Positions 26,352 through 34,513 of a stretch of 64,000 nt of DNA are shown here, in pieces (position 1 is the first letter of the stretch; each line of letters begins with the position of its first letter). The notes under the pieces are model-generated. The model saw only the letters and a program-made list of their open reading frames with translations, was not told the DNA's origin and did no database searches. Source of the DNA: JAHBNG01 sp039028975 (lineage in GTDB: Bacteria; Chloroflexota; Anaerolineae; Caldilineales; Caldilineaceae); assembly GCA_039028975.1 (NCBI GenBank), contig JBCCHB010000041.1, positions 40,242-104,241 of the forward strand, written 5' to 3'. A program made the position numbers and the translations under genes.

Positions 26352-29300
26352 ATGCTCAAAAGAACTTTATTCGTTGCACTACTTCTCGGAATTGGGTTTG
26401 TCGGCTCATTAAGCGTTCGGGCGAATGCTGAGCGACCCCAGCCCGAGCTATCTACTGGAATCAGCGTGATCGCCAAAAGTGAACGCTCCATTACGCTAGA
26501 ATATGTGGCCGGCGAGATGACGGTAAGCCGTATCGCGCAGGGGAGTGATTCGTTTGACCAAATTGAAGTGGCCGGCACAGAACAGCGACGGGAGCCCGGA
26601 ACTGTCCAAATTCCGGTTGCCAGCGCAACCATTGGCTTGCCAGATGATGCTGAACTATTCTTAAAGATTCTCGACATAGAGACTGAAAATGTCCCTGGCC
26701 ACTTCCAACTGCCCACAATAATCGAACCAATCGTTACTCAACCCTTACCCGATAACCTTTTTTCGCTAGATGAGATCGATCTATCTGTTGAGGCTAGCCT
26801 TAGACAAACAGATATAAACGAAGTGCCGCTATCCCACCAACCCATTGAGCTAGGTACACCAAGCAAACTGCGGGACCAGAGCGTTGTTCAGGTCCGATTC
26901 TACCCGATAGAGTATCAGCCATTACCGGAACAACCTAGTAACGGTCCTGGCAGAGGTACGATCACCCTCTACCGTCGCATACAAGTTGAGATTGCCTGGT
27001 CAGAACCAGAAGTGCAGGCTGCAAATGCACCAACGCTTACTAGCCCTTACTTTGAGCCCATCCTTGAAGAGACGTTGCTCAACTACGATCAATTCGTGCG
27101 TCCAGCGACCGGCTCTTTGGATGCTATGCGCCAGCCAGGTGGCAGCGTCAATGGGGCCAGTCTGAATAGAGTCAGCGAGATCGTCACCCATACCCTCAAG
27201 ATTTGGACCGAACAGGCAGGATTTCACCAAATCACCTACGTCGACTTAGTAAATGTGGGTTATGACCTCAGTGCCGACCCAAAAAAGCTTCGGTTGACCA
27301 ACAAAGGTGAAGCGGTTGCCATCTGGGTAATCGGCGAGGAGGATGGCACCTTTGATATCAACGATACCATTCTTTTTTATGCTGAGAGCCACGATACAGA
27401 TTACAGCGGCGAAAATGTCTACTGGCTCACCTTAGGAGATGACGATGGCCTGCGCATGGAAACGGTAGATGGTTCACAAAACGCTTCTCCTACTGGCCCA
27501 ACCCAGTTCCGCCAAAATCACCATGCCGAAGTCAACAGTGCTTATTGGCAGACCATGCCCAACGGCGAGGAACAGGATCACTGGTTCTGGGGCAAGCGAC
27601 TGTCTGCACCGTTTACCACAACCCGCCCATTTACCCTGCCGCATTCACTTGTAGGCGTCGATGTCACCGGACTCAATGCCGAATTACGCCTTCAACTTAA
27701 AGGCGGTACCGATACGGGCGCGGATCCCGATCACCATACACGTCTCCTGCTCAATGGCACCCTGATTGACGATCAGCTTTGGGATGGATTCAGCGTCTTT
27801 ACCCATACGGTATCTATCAGCCAGACGTTGCTCAATGATGGCCCCAACACGCTGACGATCATTGCGCCCGGCGATACAGGCAGTACTGTCGACCAGCTCT
27901 TTGTGAACTGGATTGAGGTTGACTATTGGCAGCACTATCGAGCTGAGGATGATCAGGTTTCGTTTGGGGTGCCGGATGGTGGACCATATGAAATGACTGT
28001 GAGTGGCTTTACCTCCACCGATCTGCATCTCTTTGAAACAAGCAACCTTAAGCAGATAAAACGAATCTCGAATGTTTCAATCGACGCAGCCAATCCAGAG
28101 ATCGCCCTGCATTTTACCCACGGTTACTCAGTCGCTGGCCGTTATTTTGCCCTAGCCGAGAGTCAGTATCTGACACCGACTCGCATGAGCTTGGACATCG
28201 CTTCAACCCTGCGCTCACCTACCAACGCTGCTGACTATATTCTGATAACTCATTCCGATTTTGTTACCGAAACTGAACCCTTGACTAACTTCCGCGAGGG
28301 TCAGGGGCTTCGGGTTCTAACGGCCACAATTGACGACATCTTTGACGAATTTAGCCACGGCATCTTTGATCCACAAGCAATTCGAGATTTTTTGACCTAT
28401 AGTTACGAGAATTGGCAACAACCTGCGCCCGCCTACGTGATCTTTGTGGGAGATGCAACCCTGGATTATCGGGATCGCCGAGGGAGTGGCTCGGTCAACT
28501 ATGTTCCCAGCCAGCTCATCGAGACCCAGATCCTCGGGCAGACGCCCAGCGACAACTGGTTTGTGCAGATTAGTGGAGATGATGTGTTACCGGATATGTT
28601 TACGGGCAGGCTGAGTGCGCAGACATCACAGCAAGTGGCAGATACTGTCGAGAAGATTATCCGTTACGAGACCAACCCACCCGATTTGAGCTGGTCCACC
28701 CGGGTTCTCTTTGTGGCAGACGATGATGCTTCATCCTTTACGGGTACCTCCGATGCCCTGGCAGCCCTGTTGCCCATTACCTATACAGTAGACCAAATCG
28801 ATATTGTCACCTACAGTGAAGGGGACGATCCACCTGCTGACATAAATGCTGGCATGAATGAAGGTGCTTTGTTGACAAACTACACCGGACACGGAGCCGT
28901 CAGCCGTTGGGGAAAATGGGGCAGTAACCAGACCATCTATCAGAACGATGATGTGAATGCCTTAACCAACACTAACAAATTGACCATTGTCACCACTGCA
29001 AACTGTCTTAACGGTTTTTTTACTGGCTTTCAAACAGGCGAGGCGTTGGCCGAGAAGTTCCAACGATTGCCGAATGGGGGGGCCGTGGCCGTTTGGGCAC
29101 CGAGTAATCTCTTTTACCCATCTGCCCATCGAGCACTACTTCGAGAATTCTACGGTGAGCTTTTCCAGAAGCGGACTGTGACACTCGGCGCAGCGACCAC
29201 GAAAGCGAAAATTACGACCCATGCCCAATCGAGCGGATGGGATGAACTGGTGGAGGCATTCATACTCTTCGGTGATCCAGCAACCTCATTAGACCAGATA

Positions 29301-29753
29301 CTACCCCAGATACCCCCTACGCCAACGCTGGTTCCGACTAGTACGCCGACCCATACGCCGACTCAGTCACCACCGAGTACGCCAACAAGCATGGCCACTG
29401 AGCCAATGTCAACTAGCACGCCAACTCTGACGCCTACAGATAGTTCAGCCACGGTGGAGCCATTGCAGACCACAACAGCCGAGCCATCTGTAACATTCAC
29501 GGCAACGTCTACACAAGTACCCAGTACAACAGGTGAGCCAACGGCAACATCATCGCTGCCATCCACTACCCAACCAATTGATACCACACTGACACCCATG
29601 CACACACCCACACCCACGCCCACAGCAACGGCAATAGTCATGCCAACAGCGACGCCAATAATAATGCCAACAGCAACACCTAGTTTAGGCAACGATCCAA
29701 CAGGAACCGAACCATTTACCATCTTCTTGCCACTGACCGCTGGTGGAAAGTAA
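26352..29753 (+). CDS. Secreted C25 (gingipain-type) cysteine peptidase
   Basis: ATG 26352 has AGGA 7 bases upstream and opens a clear signal peptide (MLKRTLFVALLLGIGFVGSL...ANA, about 1-26). In the 1133-residue chain, residues about 330-580 are beta-rich. Residues about 635-985 form the C25 catalytic domain with the His-Gly pair 'NYTGHGAVSRWG' (His847) and the nucleophile 'TTANCLNGFF' (Cys885). A Thr/Pro-rich linker follows (about 1000-1110), and the protein ends in 'EPFTIFLPLTAGGK'. C25 includes gingipains and the type IX secretion sortase PorU. The end resembles the 'FIPLAY' and 'FIPFAH' tails of the neighbouring secreted proteins. A role in maturing the peptides or surface proteins of this cluster is inferred from position. 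Confidence 0.85.
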   Translation: MLKRTLFVALLLGIGFVGSLSVRANAERPQPELSTGISVIAKSERSITLEYVAGEMTVSRIAQGSDSFDQIEVAGTEQRREPGTVQIPVASATIGLPDDAELFLKILDIETENVPGHFQLPTIIEPIVTQPLPDNLFSLDEIDLSVEASLRQTDINEVPLSHQPIELGTPSKLRDQSVVQVRFYPIEYQPLPEQPSNGPGRGTITLYRRIQVEIAWSEPEVQAANAPTLTSPYFEPILEETLLNYDQFVRPATGSLDAMRQPGGSVNGASLNRVSEIVTHTLKIWTEQAGFHQITYVDLVNVGYDLSADPKKLRLTNKGEAVAIWVIGEEDGTFDINDTILFYAESHDTDYSGENVYWLTLGDDDGLRMETVDGSQNASPTGPTQFRQNHHAEVNSAYWQTMPNGEEQDHWFWGKRLSAPFTTTRPFTLPHSLVGVDVTGLNAELRLQLKGGTDTGADPDHHTRLLLNGTLIDDQLWDGFSVFTHTVSISQTLLNDGPNTLTIIAPGDTGSTVDQLFVNWIEVDYWQHYRAEDDQVSFGVPDGGPYEMTVSGFTSTDLHLFETSNLKQIKRISNVSIDAANPEIALHFTHGYSVAGRYFALAESQYLTPTRMSLDIASTLRSPTNAADYILITHSDFVTETEPLTNFREGQGLRVLTATIDDIFDEFSHGIFDPQAIRDFLTYSYENWQQPAPAYVIFVGDATLDYRDRRGSGSVNYVPSQLIETQILGQTPSDNWFVQISGDDVLPDMFTGRLSAQTSQQVADTVEKIIRYETNPPDLSWSTRVLFVADDDASSFTGTSDALAALLPITYTVDQIDIVTYSEGDDPPADINAGMNEGALLTNYTGHGAVSRWGKWGSNQTIYQNDDVNALTNTNKLTIVTTANCLNGFFTGFQTGEALAEKFQRLPNGGAVAVWAPSNLFYPSAHRALLREFYGELFQKRTVTLGAATTKAKITTHAQSSGWDELVEAFILFGDPATSLDQILPQIPPTPTLVPTSTPTHTPTQSPPSTPTSMATEPMSTSTPTLTPTDSSATVEPLQTTTAEPSVTFTATSTQVPSTTGEPTATSSLPSTTQPIDTTLTPMHTPTPTPTATAIVMPTATPIIMPTATPSLGNDPTGTEPFTIFLPLTAGGK

Positions 29754-29769
29754 GAGCAGAAAGTAAGAA

Positions 29770-30363
29770 ATGAATTCCAGGATAGGCCAAAGAGTGATGG
29801 ACACCAGGAATATATACCCCAAGTCCAGTGACATTGAAGATGCACTTGGCATTGAACCACAGAACATTGATCCACAGAACATTGATCCACAGAACATTGA
29901 TCCACAGAGCATTGAACCACGGAGCGTGACCGATATGGCCTTCAAGTTTTGGCAGCAAATCGGTCACCCTCATTGGCACGTCGTCCATGGTATCAGCATG
30001 TGGCCCTTTTTGCACAAGGGTGACCGAGTACTAGTGCAACCAAGCCATGACCAGCTTAGCATCGGTGACATTGTGTTGATTCGTTTTCCCAGTTGCTTTA
30101 TTGTGCATCGCATTGTTTCGTTGGAGCCGAACGGTTCAGTGACAACGTGGGGGGACTTTAACCTGTGCCCCGAGGAACAAGCAAAGAAAGATCAAATCGT
30201 AGGAAAAGTCGTAGAGATTGAACGCAAGCGGCGGCAAATTAGCATAGGGCAACGACGGCGGATGTGGGGATACTTAGTTTTGCGACTACGCCCCATTCTC
30301 TTACCCTGTATCTGGATCACACGCAAGATAATCAGGTCTCTGCATCTTCTCATTCGGCATTAG
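29770..30363 (+). CDS. S26 signal peptidase-like protein with PQNID repeats
   Basis: The 197-residue protein has a serine-peptidase core of the S24/S26 type: 'HGISMWPFLHKGDRVLV' with Ser76 in the usual SMxP setting, 'GDIVLIR', and 'FIVHRIVSLE' with His113. The His at the general-base position, instead of Lys, is the pattern of SipW/ER-type signal peptidases. The C-terminal stretch (about 165-195) is hydrophobic and basic and may be a membrane anchor. Residues 28-52 are five copies of a five-residue repeat (I-D/E-P-Q-N), encoded by a 15-base tandem repeat. The gene follows the C25 peptidase by 16 bases and precedes the PqqD-like gene by 62, so it is probably part of the same operon and may release peptides from their leaders. 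Confidence 0.72.
   Translation: MNSRIGQRVMDTRNIYPKSSDIEDALGIEPQNIDPQNIDPQNIDPQSIEPRSVTDMAFKFWQQIGHPHWHVVHGISMWPFLHKGDRVLVQPSHDQLSIGDIVLIRFPSCFIVHRIVSLEPNGSVTTWGDFNLCPEEQAKKDQIVGKVVEIERKRRQISIGQRRRMWGYLVLRLRPILLPCIWITRKIIRSLHLLIRH
29850..29924 (+). repeat. 15-bp tandem repeat, five copies, in frame
   Basis: The unit CATTGATCCACAGAA is repeated five times with a few point changes inside the S26-like gene. It keeps the frame and encodes I-D/E-P-Q-N units, so its copy number can change without breaking the protein. Confidence 0.85.
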
Positions 30364-30425
30364 TAGATTACCATTCACACTTGACCATTTACCTGAGCCT
30401 TTAAAGAAAGTGAGTGCGATTATTC

Positions 30426-30716
30426 ATGAAAAATAAGACAACAAACACCGCAACCCCAGAACGCCGAGCGGATATCCTCGTTGAAAATATGACGGATGAA
30501 ACCATGCTCTACCATCCTGACTTGGATGAACTCCATGTGCTCAACCCAACGGCTCACCTGATTTGGGAGTTATGTGATGGTCAACATAATCTTGCTGAGA
30601 TCACAGCGCAGATGCAAGTAGCCTTCCAAGTTCCAGATCATATTGATCTGATGGGAGATGTGGAACGGACAGTAAGTGGCTTTATCGAGAAGAGGCTATT
30701 GGTAGAGTTAGAGTAA
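30426..30716 (+). CDS. PqqD-like peptide-binding protein
   Basis: The 96-residue product follows the PqqD pattern: an N-terminal beta region, 'LHVLNPTAHLIWELCDGQ', 'LAEITAQMQVAFQVP', 'LMGDVERTVSGFIEKRLLVELE'. PqqD and its relatives (RRE domains) bind the leader of precursor peptides and present it to modifying enzymes; PqqD relatives also accompany HprK-related kinases in cassettes known from many bacteria. I chose ATG 30426 rather than GTG 30414 because GTGAG lies at a usable distance upstream. It closes the kinase-C25-S26 series. The partner enzyme could be the HprK-type kinase, since no other modifying enzyme is present. Binding of the 'ELLDLIGPVQAG' block of the two peptides is the prediction. 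Confidence 0.82.
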   Translation: MKNKTTNTATPERRADILVENMTDETMLYHPDLDELHVLNPTAHLIWELCDGQHNLAEITAQMQVAFQVPDHIDLMGDVERTVSGFIEKRLLVELE

Positions 30717-30755
30717 TATGTATGCGGCTTCATGAAAACTATGCCGAGTCAACCG

Positions 30756-30898
30756 CGGGAGCATCTTAGTTTCGGGGCAAGATTTTCCTACTCGAGAGAA
30801 TTTTGCCTTTGAAGGGCAAAAACGGGACTCGAAATGCCGCTGTGAAATGCACCATCTCAGAGAGAATTCAAGTTCGCCCCCAAAGTGAGATGCTCCCG
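30756..30898. repeat. MITE-like inverted-repeat element, 143 bases
   Basis: The terminal arms (30756-30783 and 30871-30898) are inverted copies matching at 23 of 28 positions, beginning CGGGAGCATCT. Inside is a second stem, TTTTGCC...GGCAAAA. TCAACCG (30749-30755) and TCAATCG (30899-30905) flank it as an imperfect 7-base duplication. There is no coding capacity. Gap 30899-31196 after it holds nothing else that I can name. Confidence 0.6.
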
Positions 30899-31196
30899 TC
30901 AATCGCGGCTAAGTTTCCCAGTGTAAAACCGTAAAAATCAACTTACTTATTTCTGGACAGATCCCTGGTAAATCACCGGCAAATGAACATAATGCAGGGG
31001 TACTCCTGCCAAAGTATATATTCCCGTTTTGCAGATTGGTACATCAATTTGGTTGAGTTCTGGCTTACGTACACTTGTGTTTGTTTTAGCGCATGTGCTG
31101 GTTGCCTCTATCCATTGACTGCTGTCCAGATGCCAGAGTGTTAGCTCAGATTCGTTGTCAAACTAGGATATTCTTGGACAGACCCTTAGCCAAACC

Positions 31197-33362
31197 CTAC
31201 GGCACACAAATTAGCTGTCCCATAGAAATTTGTAGTTGCGGATGTTTCTGTATCTCGGGATTGGCCAGAAGCATATCACTTAGTGACCTGTTGTATCTCA
31301 CTGCGATAACAAACAAGCCTTCACCTCTTTTCGCTACATGGTGTTGCTTACATTGTGACGTAGTTGGTTGCGTGGTTGTAGGCACAGGTGTTGCTGTCGC
31401 TGTTGGAATCGATGTAAGTGTTGGAAGAAGCGTCTGCGTTGGTTTAGGTGTTTGCGTTGGCATAGGCGTTACAGGTTGCGTGGCAGCTGATGTTGAAGTT
31501 GGCGCGACGGTAAATGTTGGTAATGATGTTGGCACTGCTGTCTCATCTGAAGAGGTGACCACAACAGACGAAATGATAACAACCTGCGGAGTCACCTGAA
31601 CAAGGGCTGGAAGGGTTCCAGATATTGGCTCTGCATAGGAAGATCCCTCTTGGCTAAAAGGGACGCCGTTACTGGATACTGCCTTAACTTGAGGTATACC
31701 CTCTGTACTTGAGGTTGTATCAACGCCAGAGGAAACTTCACTACCGGTGGTGTTATTATCGGATGCTACTTCACGACTGGACGTTATCACATCTGCGGAT
31801 ACGACGGCATCGCTGGTTGGGTGTTCACCGCTAGAAGCTGCCTTGCTAATAGAAGACTGTACAGCGCTTGCCCCTCCCTCTGTTTCATCCTCTGCTATTA
31901 AATCACCGGTAATTTCTGTAGTAGATTCAAGAGTACCTGATGTCACTTTACCAGATGTTACGGATAGGTCTAATTGTGGGGATTGACTAGGTACGACACC
32001 TCCTTCCGGAATCGGGGTGGCCGTAATAATAGGCGCTGGTTGAATCTCAAAACCCTTTACCGGTGCACATTGCCCAGCTGGTCCAATCTCAACCACTTGA
32101 CATTGTTCACCTAGTATACTCCAACTAGGTTGAGCAATGGCACAAACCTCAAATTGAACATTATTCGTGATTCGATAATCATTCTCCGGTAGTCGAAATT
32201 CATACCGTCCCTCCCAATCAGTTCGGGTTTCCTGTAGCGGAAACCCGCTGTCATCGACAATGGCTGCGATAATTGGCCAATCCGCTACACCGACCTCAAA
32301 TTCTTGATCGTCACCCAATTTAATGCGTTCAATCATTCGGCCTTGTATGCAGTGAGCGTGATCCTGTCGGTATTGAAAAGTGACTTGGACACAGGCATCA
32401 TCTCTTTCAATTGAAACGTCAACAACGGATGGTCCTAGTGGCCTCCACCCAATACGATTTTCTGTCTCAACCTGATATGGACCAAAGGGTAGATCGCTAA
32501 ATCTCACAAAGCCATTAATGTCAGTTATCCCCTGCACGTGGGGTGTTCCATCACTCTTTAATACGCTTGCCCCCCATTGGGCCAAAGGAAAGTCAATGCC
32601 ATTTGAACCTGGAACGGCTTTTGCCATCATCTGCACATCGATACAGCCCTTAGGGCGAATTCTATTATCAAAATAAATCGTATGAGGTCCTGGTGCTGTG
32701 ATAGTTACGCCAATCGAGCCACCAATCGGTGCAACTACTGCAAAGTCAACACCTTCTGGCTCCATTTCGCTAAAGATCCAGACGCCTTCCGTCAGGTTAA
32801 AATGAGCTACACCCGTAATGCTGGTCGTTGCAGTCACGGGGTCAGACTTGCCTAATTCATAGCCCGGGGCGGGATTTACTTTTATGGTCCACCCTGGCAA
32901 CGGTCTCTGCTCTTGGTTAAGTTTGATTATGGTTACAGAAACAACGCGTTGCACTTTGAAAAGCACATTTGTGCAACCCCTGGATTGCTGAGTTGACGTA
33001 ACAGTGATGGAGAGCTCTGGAGAGGTGATTCGGATATAGCTATCAGGGATGACAAGTCGAAGCGTCCATTCTCCAACAGGTAGATTAAACCTTGCCAAAC
33101 CTGAACGGTTGGTCAAACCATTGATATTATCATGCGAACCATTTTGAGATATAGCAATAATTTCCCAGCCTGCGCCAAGCGGTTGGTTCACATGATCAAA
33201 AACACCTGCATCGAAACAGAAGAGTTCTCCACCTGCGTAGGCAATACGGTTATTCGACATATTAGAAGAGAAAAGAAGTGTCAAAAATAAGAAAAGAGAA
33301 ATGAGGAAAGTCGATAGGGCGCGGCCTACCTTACCATGCACGACACGAAATAAGAGTTGCAT
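31197..33362 (-). CDS. Secreted LysM surface protein with SpaA-like beta repeats
   Basis: ATG 33362 is preceded by AGGAG with an 8-base spacer and starts a signal peptide (MQLLFRVVHGKVG... through 'FLFLTLLFSSN', about 1-35); an upstream in-frame start at 33491 has no RBS. The 721-residue chain has several beta-sandwich segments with 'GLARFNLPVGEWTL', 'TDINGFVRFSDLPFGPYQVE' and 'DWEGRYEFRLPENDYRI' (carboxypeptidase-regulatory/SpaA-like, about 40-430), a Ser/Thr-rich linker (about 435-665) and a C-terminal LysM domain starting 'HHVAKRGEGLFVIAVRYN', which would bind peptidoglycan or a similar glycan. It is a likely cell-wall-attached protein. A cluster of TGTCAC repeats lies 345-412 bases upstream. 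Confidence 0.82.
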   Translation of the reverse strand: MQLLFRVVHGKVGRALSTFLISLFLFLTLLFSSNMSNNRIAYAGGELFCFDAGVFDHVNQPLGAGWEIIAISQNGSHDNINGLTNRSGLARFNLPVGEWTLRLVIPDSYIRITSPELSITVTSTQQSRGCTNVLFKVQRVVSVTIIKLNQEQRPLPGWTIKVNPAPGYELGKSDPVTATTSITGVAHFNLTEGVWIFSEMEPEGVDFAVVAPIGGSIGVTITAPGPHTIYFDNRIRPKGCIDVQMMAKAVPGSNGIDFPLAQWGASVLKSDGTPHVQGITDINGFVRFSDLPFGPYQVETENRIGWRPLGPSVVDVSIERDDACVQVTFQYRQDHAHCIQGRMIERIKLGDDQEFEVGVADWPIIAAIVDDSGFPLQETRTDWEGRYEFRLPENDYRITNNVQFEVCAIAQPSWSILGEQCQVVEIGPAGQCAPVKGFEIQPAPIITATPIPEGGVVPSQSPQLDLSVTSGKVTSGTLESTTEITGDLIAEDETEGGASAVQSSISKAASSGEHPTSDAVVSADVITSSREVASDNNTTGSEVSSGVDTTSSTEGIPQVKAVSSNGVPFSQEGSSYAEPISGTLPALVQVTPQVVIISSVVVTSSDETAVPTSLPTFTVAPTSTSAATQPVTPMPTQTPKPTQTLLPTLTSIPTATATPVPTTTQPTTSQCKQHHVAKRGEGLFVIAVRYNRSLSDMLLANPEIQKHPQLQISMGQLICVP

Positions 33363-33706
33363 GAATTTGCTCCTAAATATATTTGGTTCTTCAGGGTTTC
33401 TGTTGGTTTGAAAACCAATTGAACCATAAAATTTTATGCAATAGTGGGAGCAGCGTTGTGTAGACTTAATAAATGGCTTAGTAGGTTGCAATCATTTAGT
33501 TATTTGGCCAGCGTTCTGCCTAGCCATTACCAAGTCGATTGCAAACTACCAGGATGAGTGTGATGAAAAATGGGTTTTCTTAGCGGTGGAGAATTGAATA
33601 GTTGCCAATTAACGATTCGGCACAATTCAGTTTGTCTGTGATGATAGCAAACCCTACCATACTTTTAGTGTAAAAACAAGGGGTTATTTGGTGCTTTTGA
33701 AGAACA

Positions 33707-33774
33707 TGTCACATATTTTGGCAAACATGTCACTTTTTTTGTCTATCGTGTCACTTTTGGGAACAGCATGTCAT
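33707..33774. promoter_or_regulatory. Phased TGTCAC repeats, cluster R
   Basis: TGTCAC at 33707-33712, 33728-33733 and 33749-33754, and TGTCAT at 33769-33774, are spaced 21, 21 and 20 bases. The first unit continues as ATATTTTGGCAAA, as in cluster S at 7599. The cluster lies in the gap between the LysM gene and the downstream end of the ABC operon, so the LysM gene is the only candidate target. Regular two-turn spacing fits a multimeric DNA-binding protein. Confidence 0.6.
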
Positions 33775-33784
33775 GGAGGGTATT

Positions 33785-34513
33785 TCACCCGTGGAATGTC
33801 AACGAATGGGGCGTCTCTAACCCATGGGCCTCCATTAGCTCACTATTGCGCATGATCTCTTGAGCTGGACCAGTGGCAATAATCTGCCCTTGGTCGAGTA
33901 GGATAACTCGAGGGCAAATTTCGAGGATTAACTCCAAATCATGGGATGAGACCAAAATCGTTTCTGTAGAGTTCTCTAAAAATTCGATGAGCCGGCGCCG
34001 AGAGCGAATGTCCAAATTGGCGCTGGGTTCGTCATAGATGACCAGGCGTGGCGTCATAGCTCGCACACCAGCGATGGCCACCATTCGCTTCTGCCCACCC
34101 GATAGGTGATGAGGCGGTCGATCCGCCAACTCCAGCAAGTTGGCTTGGCCCATAGCATGGTTCACTCTTTGGTTAACTTCTTCGGTAGGAAGGCCCATAT
34201 TGAGTGGCCCAAATGCAATGTCATCCCTCACGGTAGGTGAGAAGAGCTGATCGTTAGGATACTGGAATACCAATCCAACTTCGGGATGAAATGAGCCTGG
34301 CTTGACCTGATTTTCAAAGAGCATTACCTTGCCACTGGACGGCTTCAGCACGCCACAGATAAGCATAAATAGGGTCGTCTTGCCCGCCCCGTTTGGCCCA
34401 ATCAACCCTACCCGCTCGCCAGCGTCAATGGTCAAATCGATCCCCTGAATGGCCTCAGGTTGCTCCGGATATGCAAAGCGTAAAGTCTCTATTGTAAGTG
34501 CCTGTTCGGTCAT
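33785..34513 (-). CDS. ABC transporter ATPase (CbiO/EcfA-like)
   Basis: The 242-residue ATPase has Walker A 'GPNGAGKTTL', a Q-loop 'GLVFQYPNDQLFSPTV', signature 'HHLSGGQKRM', Walker B 'LVIYDEPSANLD' and the H-loop 'ILVSSHDLELI'. The Q-loop followed by 'DQLFSPTVRDDIAFGP' is characteristic of the CbiO/EcfA ATPases of energy-coupling-factor transporters for vitamins and metal ions. Its start codon overlaps the end of the preceding ATPase gene by four bases (ATGA type), so the two are coupled. No ECF transmembrane (T) or substrate (S) component is in the window, and no permease is nearby. Substrate unknown. Confidence 0.85.
   Translation of the reverse strand: MTEQALTIETLRFAYPEQPEAIQGIDLTIDAGERVGLIGPNGAGKTTLFMLICGVLKPSSGKVMLFENQVKPGSFHPEVGLVFQYPNDQLFSPTVRDDIAFGPLNMGLPTEEVNQRVNHAMGQANLLELADRPPHHLSGGQKRMVAIAGVRAMTPRLVIYDEPSANLDIRSRRRLIEFLENSTETILVSSHDLELILEICPRVILLDQGQIIATGPAQEIMRNSELMEAHGLETPHSLTFHG

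Noticed and set aside
31093..31599. Plus-strand frame over the LysM gene 3' end
   Set aside because: It is the reverse complement of the Thr/Pro-rich linker, which gives long open frames of Val/Gly composition by chance.
7599..33774. TGTCAC clusters S and R as the two ends of one 26-kb transposon
   Set aside because: Both clusters run in the same direction on the + strand, whereas terminal repeats of one element must be inverted; no TnsB-like transposase lies between them.
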